Shown here: positions 1 through 4,914 of the stretch, piece after piece | Layout of the letters: every line of letters starts with the position of its first letter | Numbering within the stretch: position 1 is the stretch's first letter | DNA from: an uncultured Lachnoclostridium sp. | GTDB taxonomy: Bacteria > Bacillota > Clostridia > Lachnospirales > Lachnospiraceae | Length of the DNA: 7,944 bases | Assembly: GCA_958425285.1 (NCBI GenBank) | Contig: CATZVV010000077.1 | Coordinates: 1-7,944 of the forward strand | Direction of reading: 5' to 3' | The notes under the pieces: generated by a model | What the model saw: the letters and a program-made list of their open reading frames with translations, nothing else | What the model was told of the DNA's origin: nothing | Database searches by the model: none | Position numbers and translations under genes: made by a program

Positions 1-1378
1 ACTGGAAGATTGTATACAAAGAGCAAGAAATCGGTTATCAGAACAGGGAATTGGAGAAGAGGAGTGGAAGGATAAAATAGTTTCCGGATTAGTGCGAAAG
101 GCAGAGGAAATTTGCAGGCAGGTGGTAAGCTTTGAAAAGAGGGAATATAACGCAGTGGATCGGAAAATTGACCGTATTCTAACGAGTAAAGTGACGGGTT
201 ATCCGGTGATGCTTCTTTTACTGGCATTGATTTTTTGGATTACAATTAATGGTGCAAATTATCCATCTCAGATTTTGTCAGATCTTTTCTTTCAGGGACA
301 GAAGTATCTGGACGTATTATTTGAAATGGCGGGTGCCCCGGAATGGCTTCATGGAGTAGTTGTTCTTGGTATATATCGTGTATTGGCATGGGTAATTTCT
401 GTTATGCTTCCGCCAATGGCAATTTTTTTCCCTCTTTTTACTTTATTAGAAGATGCAGGGTATCTGCCGAGAATTGCATATAATCTAGATAAGCCGTTTA
501 AGAGGTGCCAGGCATGTGGAAAGCAGGCTTTGACAATGTGTATGGGATTTGGATGTAATGCGGCAGGAATTGTTGGTTGTCGTATCATTGATTCGCCAAG
601 GGAGAGGCTGATTGCTATGATTACGAATAATTTTGTTCCCTGTAATGGAAGATTTCCAACACTAATTGCTATTATCTCTATGTTTTTTGTTGCTGACATG
701 GGCTTGACAGGTGGCTCTTTTATTTCTGTTCTCATTTTAACGGGGGTAATTTTATTTGGTATTGCTATGACTTTTTTTATTTCTAAGCTGTTGTCTAAAA
801 CAATATTAAAAGGAGTTCCATCATCCTTTACATTGGAGTTGCCTCCTTATCGGAGACCACAGGTTGGTCGTGTTATTTTTAGGTCAATTTTTGACCGTAC
901 GTTGTTTGTATTGGGAAGAGCCATTTTGATTGCAGCTCCGGCAGGACTTATCATTTGGTGTATGGCGAATATAACAATAGGGGAAATCAGTTTGCTTAGC
1001 TATCTGGCAGGATTTCTGGATCCATTTGCCCGGTTGCTGGGTCTGGATGGTGTTATTTTACTGGCATTTATTTTGGGGTTGCCAGCAAATGAAATTGTAG
1101 TTCCAATTATCATTATGGCTTATATGTCACAGGGGAGTTTAATAGAATTGGAAAGTCTGGCAGAGATGAAGCAATTATTCATTTCTCATGGTTGGACGTG
1201 GGTCACAGCAGTTTGCACAATGTTATTTTCCCTTATGCATTGGCCATGTTCCACTTCGCTGCTGACAATAAAGAAAGAGACGGGAAGTTGGAAATGGGTT
1301 GGAATTTCTTTTCTTGTACCTACGCTGACAGGGATGGCAGTTTGTTTTCTTGTTTCTGCACTGGCAAAATTATTTTAA
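1..1378 (+). CDS. feoB: Ferrous iron transport protein B, C-terminal permease part (5' end outside window)
   Basis: FeoB is the inner-membrane Fe(II) permease, a fusion of an N-terminal GTPase to a polytopic channel. Only the last 458 or so codons are here. The frame is open from base 2 with no start-codon context, so the G domain lies upstream of the window; the GTG at 92 is internal and has no SD. Seen in the sequence: about eight hydrophobic segments; a first gate-like region with GFGCN (545-559) and PCNGRFP (638-658); and a second with GLPANEIVVP (from 1076) and MHWPCSTS (about 1235-1258) followed by IKKETGSWKW. These blocks are the conserved FeoB core and C-terminal signatures, including the cysteines proposed to line the Fe(II) path. 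The C-terminus ends shortly after the last membrane segment, without the Cys-rich FeoC-like tail of some homologues. FeoA is not visible and could lie upstream. No terminator hairpin is apparent after the stop. Family assignment is very secure. Confidence 0.96.
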   Translation, partial: LEDCIQRARNRLSEQGIGEEEWKDKIVSGLVRKAEEICRQVVSFEKREYNAVDRKIDRILTSKVTGYPVMLLLLALIFWITINGANYPSQILSDLFFQGQKYLDVLFEMAGAPEWLHGVVVLGIYRVLAWVISVMLPPMAIFFPLFTLLEDAGYLPRIAYNLDKPFKRCQACGKQALTMCMGFGCNAAGIVGCRIIDSPRERLIAMITNNFVPCNGRFPTLIAIISMFFVADMGLTGGSFISVLILTGVILFGIAMTFFISKLLSKTILKGVPSSFTLELPPYRRPQVGRVIFRSIFDRTLFVLGRAILIAAPAGLIIWCMANITIGEISLLSYLAGFLDPFARLLGLDGVILLAFILGLPANEIVVPIIIMAYMSQGSLIELESLAEMKQLFISHGWTWVTAVCTMLFSLMHWPCSTSLLTIKKETGSWKWVGISFLVPTLTGMAVCFLVSALAKLF

Positions 1379-1402
1379 CATGGCTTTACATTAGAATATA
1401 CG

Positions 1403-1430
1403 TTGATTTAAAGAAAATGTATGGTAAAAT
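1403..1430 (+). promoter_or_regulatory. Probable sigma-A promoter (extended -10) for the phosphatidyltransferase gene
   Basis: A TTGATT box (1403-1408) is followed after 16 bases by TAAAAT (1425-1430). The -10 is preceded by TGG, giving the extended TGn motif common in Gram-positive promoters. It lies in the feoB-to-pgsA-like gap, about 45 bases before the start codon. Transcription should begin near 1437. This suggests the downstream gene can be expressed independently of feoB. Judged by eye only. Confidence 0.55.
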
Positions 1431-1475
1431 GTATATAGTAAGGTTACTAATAGTATCAGAAAAGGTGATAATTGA

Positions 1476-2036
1476 ATGAAACGGTTTTCAAAAAAAGAGA
1501 TTTTTTCAATTCCTAATATAATGGGATACTTTCGTATTTTATTAATTCCTTTGTTTTTATATTTATATTGCACAGCAAAGAGTGACATGGATTATTATAT
1601 GGCAGCAGCTATCGTTTTGGTTTCTACTTTGACCGACTTATTTGATGGCATGGTTGCTAGAAAATTCCATATGGTAACCAAGTTGGGGAAAGCCCTGGAT
1701 CCGGTTGCAGATAAATTAACTCATGGAGCCCTGGCTGTTTGTTTGGCTTTACGGTATCCTATGATGTGGATTTTAATTGCAATTATGATTGTGAAAGAAG
1801 GATTTATGGGAATCATGGGACTTATTTTTTTAAAAAAGGGTAAGATGTTAGATGGTGCGATGTGGTTTGGTAAAGTATGTACGGCTGTTTTATTTATTAG
1901 CATGCTTTTACTTTTTGTCCTGCCACATATGTCAGTTTGGCTTGTAAATGGGTTGATTGTTTTGAATATAGTAGTTATGGTATTTACACTAATCATGTAT
2001 ATTCCAGTGTTTAAAAAAATGAAAACAGATTTTTAA
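1476..2036 (+). CDS. CDP-alcohol phosphatidyltransferase family protein (PgsA-like)
   Basis: This integral membrane enzyme moves a phosphatidyl group from CDP-diacylglycerol to an alcohol acceptor. By size (186 aa) and N-terminal SIPNIMGYFRILLIPLF it most resembles phosphatidylglycerophosphate synthase (PgsA), which would make the precursor of phosphatidylglycerol and cardiolipin. The class I catalytic signature D-x2-D-G-x2-A-R-x8-G-x3-D-x3-D is complete: D54, D57, G58, A61, R62, G71, D75 and D79, which bind the divalent metals and the CDP group. Hydrophobic segments lie at about 17-32, 40-53, 84-120 (probably two passes), 135-150 and 155-177. The ATG is chosen because AAAGGTGA (1461-1468) sits seven bases upstream. 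The acceptor alcohol cannot be fixed from sequence. Glycerol-3-phosphate is likeliest, but a second family member elsewhere in the genome could be the true PgsA. Confidence 0.9.
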   Translation: MKRFSKKEIFSIPNIMGYFRILLIPLFLYLYCTAKSDMDYYMAAAIVLVSTLTDLFDGMVARKFHMVTKLGKALDPVADKLTHGALAVCLALRYPMMWILIAIMIVKEGFMGIMGLIFLKKGKMLDGAMWFGKVCTAVLFISMLLLFVLPHMSVWLVNGLIVLNIVVMVFTLIMYIPVFKKMKTDF

Positions 2037-2061
2037 TGTAGGGGTTATTATTAAATTTATT

Positions 2062-2101
2062 CCTTCGGTACATACTAATAAAAAGTATACCGGAGGTTTT
2101 T
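2062..2101 (+). promoter_or_regulatory. Hairpin overlapping the SD of the amidohydrolase gene, followed by a T run
   Basis: Bases 2062-2070 pair with 2088-2096 (nine pairs, one of them G-T). Across a two-base bulge, 2073-2076 pairs with 2084-2087, leaving a seven-base A-rich loop. The 3' arm contains GGAGG (2092-2096), the only SD for the ATG at 2103, and it is followed directly by five T. The structure can therefore be read as a weak intrinsic terminator for the upstream gene, as an SD-masking hairpin, or both. The pairing is visible in the sequence; the regulatory role is inferred. Confidence 0.5.
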
Positions 2102-2102
2102 C

Positions 2103-3260
2103 ATGTTAATTATTAATGGAAAAGTATTTACGATGGAAGATGACATCGTTTATGAGAATGGATATGTTCAATTTGCAGACGGAATCATTACAGGTGTAGG
2201 TGATATGGATGATTTGAAGTCTGAAAATACAGAGAATGATATTCTAAATGTGGGTGGAGCATGGGTTATGCCAGGTCTGATTGACGCCCATTGCCATGTT
2301 GGGATTTGTGAAGAAAAGTGGGGAGAAATTGCCGATGATTGCAATGAAAGTGTAAAGCCTATAACCCCACAGTTAAGGGCTCTGGATGCGGTCAATCCAA
2401 TGGATCCTGCTTTTCACGATGCGATTATAGCGGGGATTACATCTTTGATGACAGGTCCTGGTTCTTCAAATGTTGTAGGAGGTCAGGCGGTTTTTTTAAA
2501 GACACGGGGACGTAATATTAAAAATATGGTACAGAAAGAGCCGGCTGCAATGAAGGTAGCATTTGGGGAAAATCCAAAAACAAACTTTGGAAAACAACAT
2601 ATGATGCCATGTACGCGGATGGCTGTTGCCGGAATGCTTCGGGAGGAATTATATGAAGCACTTGAATACTATAGAAAAAAGAAAAATGATGAATTGGAGA
2701 GTCGGGATTTTAAAAAGGAGTGCTGGATTCCTGTGTTGGAAAAAAGAATTCCATTAAAAGCGCATGTACATCGTGCGGATGACATTTTAACTGCAATTCG
2801 GATTGCAAAAGAGTTTGATCTTAATATGACTCTGGACCATTGTACCGAAGGGCACTTGATTGCAGAGGAAATTGCGGAATCGGGGTTTCCGGCTATTGTA
2901 GGGCCTGACTTGACATCGCGTTCTAAGCTGGAGATTAAAAATATGAGTTTTAAAACAGCAGGAATTTTAGCACGTTCGGGTGTAAAGGTTGCGATTATGT
3001 CGGATCATCCGGTCTCACTTATTCGGTATTTGCCTGTTTATGCCGGATTAACAGTAAAGCAGGGGCTTCGTATGTCGGATGGCTTAAAGGCAATTACAAT
3101 TCATGCAGCAGAGAACTGTGGTACAGATGACCGGGTGGGCTCTCTGGTAAAGGGAAAAGATGCTGATATTGCAATTTTCACAGGGAATCCTATGGAAATA
3201 TTTTCGAAGACATTGTATACTATAATTGATGGGGAGATTATATACCGATCAGACGAATAA
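2103..3260 (+). CDS. Metal-dependent amidohydrolase (imidazolonepropionase/prolidase-like, COG1228 type)
   Basis: A 385-aa cytoplasmic protein of the amidohydrolase superfamily (TIM barrel plus a small beta-sandwich built from both ends). The N-terminal strand (IINGKVFTMEDD) and the PGLIDAHCHVG block give the metal-binding HxH pair H63/H65. Further likely ligands are H221 in KAHVHR, H246 in LDHCTEGH, and D301 in IMSDHP, the usual catalytic Asp. The C-terminus GSLVKGKDADIAIFTGNP is the typical closing of such enzymes. There is no signal peptide. These enzymes hydrolyse cyclic or linear amide bonds (imidazolonepropionate, hydantoins, dipeptides); the substrate here is unknown. No other histidine-degradation genes are nearby, so a role as HutI is not supported. 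The start is fixed by GGAGG six bases upstream. The gene leads a cluster with azlC, azlD and a CYTH gene (23 bases to the next start), suggesting amino-acid-related metabolism. Confidence 0.87.
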   Translation: MLIINGKVFTMEDDIVYENGYVQFADGIITGVGDMDDLKSENTENDILNVGGAWVMPGLIDAHCHVGICEEKWGEIADDCNESVKPITPQLRALDAVNPMDPAFHDAIIAGITSLMTGPGSSNVVGGQAVFLKTRGRNIKNMVQKEPAAMKVAFGENPKTNFGKQHMMPCTRMAVAGMLREELYEALEYYRKKKNDELESRDFKKECWIPVLEKRIPLKAHVHRADDILTAIRIAKEFDLNMTLDHCTEGHLIAEEIAESGFPAIVGPDLTSRSKLEIKNMSFKTAGILARSGVKVAIMSDHPVSLIRYLPVYAGLTVKQGLRMSDGLKAITIHAAENCGTDDRVGSLVKGKDADIAIFTGNPMEIFSKTLYTIIDGEIIYRSDE

Positions 3261-3283
3261 AGAAGAAGGAAACTGGAAAATTG

Positions 3284-4000
3284 ATGACAAATCACTTAGG
3301 AGAATGGCGGAGAGGCTTTTATAAAGGTATTCCAATTGGTATTGGCTATTTTTTTGTGTCATTTACTTTTGGGATGATGGCAGTTATGAGTGGACTTTCA
3401 CCATGGCTGGCAATTGTTATATCTATGACAAATTTAACTTCAGCTGGGCAATTTGCCGGAACAAATTTAATTTTGTCAGGTGCAGGTGGCATTGAGATTA
3501 CTCTCACAACATTTGTGATAAATATACGTTATATGCTTATGTCGTTATCACTCTCTCAGAAGATAAGAAAAGGAACAAAAAGGCTAAGTCGTTTGATTTT
3601 CAGCTTTGGAGTGACTGACGAGGTGTTTGCAGTAGCTGTTTCAGAGCAGGAGGAACTGACAGGAAGCTATATGTTTGGTTTAATTGCTGCACCGTATTTG
3701 GGATGGACAGTAGGAACTGCTTTTGGTGCATTTGCGTCGGGGTTTATGTCGGCACGTGTACAAAATGCGATGGGAATTGCTTTATATGGCATGTTTATTG
3801 CAATTATTGTGCCTCCAGCCAAAAAATCCTTTCCGGTATTGTTCACTGTTTTATTTTCTATTGCTCTTCATTTACTGATGGAATGGATTCCGTGGTTTCA
3901 AGCTATTTCTTCAGGCTTTCGTATAATTTTTGTAACACTCCTGGCAGCAGGCATTGCTGCCTGGCTTTTTCCTGTTAAGGGAAAGGAGGAGTGCGTATGA
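3284..4000 (+). CDS. azlC: AzlC family branched-chain amino acid exporter, large subunit
   Basis: AzlC is the large membrane subunit of the AzlCD system. In Bacillus subtilis its overexpression gives azaleucine resistance, and the related BrnFE of Corynebacterium exports Ile, Leu, Val and Met. The 238-aa product has the family hallmarks: the N-terminal GFYKGIPIGIGYF block, SAGQFAG (53-59), the highly conserved NIRYMLMSLSL (from N80), and TDEVFAVA (111-118). About seven hydrophobic segments are visible and the length is normal. Start choice: ATG at 3284 is preferred; an in-frame TTG lies three bases earlier at 3281. AGAAGGA (3264-3270) is rather far (13 bases), while GGAAAA (3275-3280) is closer, so translation may be modest or coupled to the upstream gene. 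It overlaps azlD by four bases. Confidence 0.94.
   Translation: MTNHLGEWRRGFYKGIPIGIGYFFVSFTFGMMAVMSGLSPWLAIVISMTNLTSAGQFAGTNLILSGAGGIEITLTTFVINIRYMLMSLSLSQKIRKGTKRLSRLIFSFGVTDEVFAVAVSEQEELTGSYMFGLIAAPYLGWTVGTAFGAFASGFMSARVQNAMGIALYGMFIAIIVPPAKKSFPVLFTVLFSIALHLLMEWIPWFQAISSGFRIIFVTLLAAGIAAWLFPVKGKEECV
3982..3989 (+). promoter_or_regulatory. Ribosome binding site that fixes the azlD start
   Basis: AAAGGAGG lies inside the 3' end of azlC. It is seven bases from the ATG at 3997 but only one base from the in-frame GTG at 3991. This rules out the longer start and makes the genes overlap as ATGA, a classic translational-coupling arrangement. Confidence 0.8.
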
Positions 4001-4287
4001 ATCCATGGATAGCAATGTTTATAATGGCATTTGTTACATATTTACCTCGAATGCTTCCACTTGTATTTGTAGAAGGGAAAATTAAAAATATCTATATTCA
4101 GTCACTGTTGTATTACGTACCGTATGCAGTATTGGCTGCGCTTACCTTCCCGGCAATTTTTTCTTCTGTTGGAAGTTCGGTGGGGGCGCTGGCAGGGACA
4201 ATTACGGCAATTGTTCTAGCCTATTTTGAAAAGGGACTTGTTGTTGTAGCTACTGGAGCGGTAATCGCAGTTTATATTGCGGGATGA
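3997..4287 (+). CDS. azlD: AzlD family branched-chain amino acid exporter, small subunit
   Basis: AzlD is the roughly 100-aa membrane partner of AzlC; together they form the exporter. This product is 96 aa. It begins MNPWIAMFIMAFVTYLPRML, the usual AzlD opening with the conserved TYLPRMLPL stretch. LLYYVPYAVLAALTFP follows (a second membrane segment), then two more hydrophobic stretches (about 59-75 and 80-95), giving roughly four passes. The start is set by a strong SD at 3982-3989 and overlaps the azlC stop by four bases, which supports equal expression of the two subunits. The stop is 22 bases before the CYTH gene. Confidence 0.92.
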   Translation: MNPWIAMFIMAFVTYLPRMLPLVFVEGKIKNIYIQSLLYYVPYAVLAALTFPAIFSSVGSSVGALAGTITAIVLAYFEKGLVVVATGAVIAVYIAG

Positions 4288-4292
4288 GATAG

Positions 4293-4299
4293 AAAGGGA
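4293..4299 (+). promoter_or_regulatory. Ribosome binding site of the CYTH gene
   Basis: AAAGGGA lies ten bases before the ATG at 4310. It supports that start over the in-frame TTG at 4277, which lies inside azlD and has no SD. The long spacing suggests moderate translation. Confidence 0.55.
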
Positions 4300-4309
4300 T
4301 GGTGTAAGA

Positions 4310-4792
4310 ATGGAAATCGAAAAGAAGTATCTGGTTCAGAAAATACCGGAAGGATTAGAAGAAGCTGAAAAGTGGGAAATTTCACAAGGATATTTGTGTA
4401 CGTTAGAAAATGCACCAACGATTCGCATCCGGAGAGTTAACAATACGTATATTTTGACTTATAAGAGCCGGGCAGGGGTAAAGCAGGAGCGGGATGTAAT
4501 CGTTAATCAGGAAGAGGAGCTTCCTATTACAAGAGAATGTTTTGAGCATTTGGCAGAAAAGGTAGACGGTAGATTGATTCAGAAAACCCGTTACCGTTTT
4601 CCAATTGGAATTCGTGATACAGCGGAATTGGACATATTTCATGGTGAATTGGAAGGACTTCATTTAGTCGAGGTGGAGTTTAGTACGGTTCAAGACGCAA
4701 AAGATTTTGTGGCTCCCAAATGGTTTGGTAAAGATGTAAGTGATGACAAAAGGTTTCGGAATTCCAGTCTGGCAATGAGTAATCTTAAATAA
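4310..4792 (+). CDS. CYTH domain protein (triphosphate tunnel metalloenzyme)
   Basis: A 160-aa cytoplasmic protein of the CYTH/TTM superfamily, whose eight-stranded barrel binds inorganic or nucleoside triphosphates with divalent metal. The diagnostic ExExK motif is at the very N-terminus (E2, E4, K6 in MEIEKKYLV), which also fixes the start at 4310. Other typical tunnel residues are R39/R41 in TIRIRR, K52 in LTYKSR, K92/R94 in KTRYRF, E106/D108 in AELDIF, and E121/E123 in LVEVEF. The C-terminal WFGKDVSDDKRFRNSSLA is like that of small bacterial TTMs. In Clostridium thermocellum and Nitrosomonas such small proteins are tripolyphosphatases, so that activity, or thiamine triphosphatase, is the best guess. 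Adenylate cyclase class IV is less likely. It is the last gene of the amidohydrolase-azlCD cluster, a link with no obvious biochemical logic. Confidence 0.9.
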   Translation: MEIEKKYLVQKIPEGLEEAEKWEISQGYLCTLENAPTIRIRRVNNTYILTYKSRAGVKQERDVIVNQEEELPITRECFEHLAEKVDGRLIQKTRYRFPIGIRDTAELDIFHGELEGLHLVEVEFSTVQDAKDFVAPKWFGKDVSDDKRFRNSSLAMSNLK

Positions 4793-4798
4793 AACATG

Positions 4799-4855
4799 AA
4801 AAATACCTTGTAGTGTAAAGCTGTGAAGCCAGTGCTTATTCTACAAGGTATTTTT
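4799..4855. terminator. Bidirectional intrinsic terminator
   Basis: A perfect 15-bp inverted repeat (4799-4813 with 4841-4855) flanks a 27-base loop that contains a further small AAGC/GCTT stem (4818-4821 with 4834-4837). The outer stem starts with five A and ends with five T, so a U run follows the GC-containing stem on either strand. It lies between the convergent CYTH gene and the beta-helix gene and should terminate both. Bases 4856-4914 hold nothing else that I recognise. Confidence 0.88.
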
Positions 4856-4914
4856 ATAATACATAGGGTTGCTTTTATTAACTTAGCCAGAAACTAACTT
4901 TTGCTGATTTTTTA

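Noticed and set aside
349..735. 128-codon - strand open frame within feoB
   Set aside because: It overlaps the conserved FeoB core on the opposite strand and has no SD or family features.
2103..3260. Assignment of the amidohydrolase as imidazolonepropionase (HutI)
   Set aside because: Only superfamily metal ligands are seen, and no hutH, hutU or hutG neighbours are present.
3991..3996. GTG start for azlD
   Set aside because: It is only one base from the SD; the ATG at 3997 has ideal spacing and the normal AzlD N-terminus.
4277..4309. TTG start for the CYTH protein
   Set aside because: It lies within azlD without an SD and would put 11 residues before the ExExK motif, which normally sits at the N-terminus.
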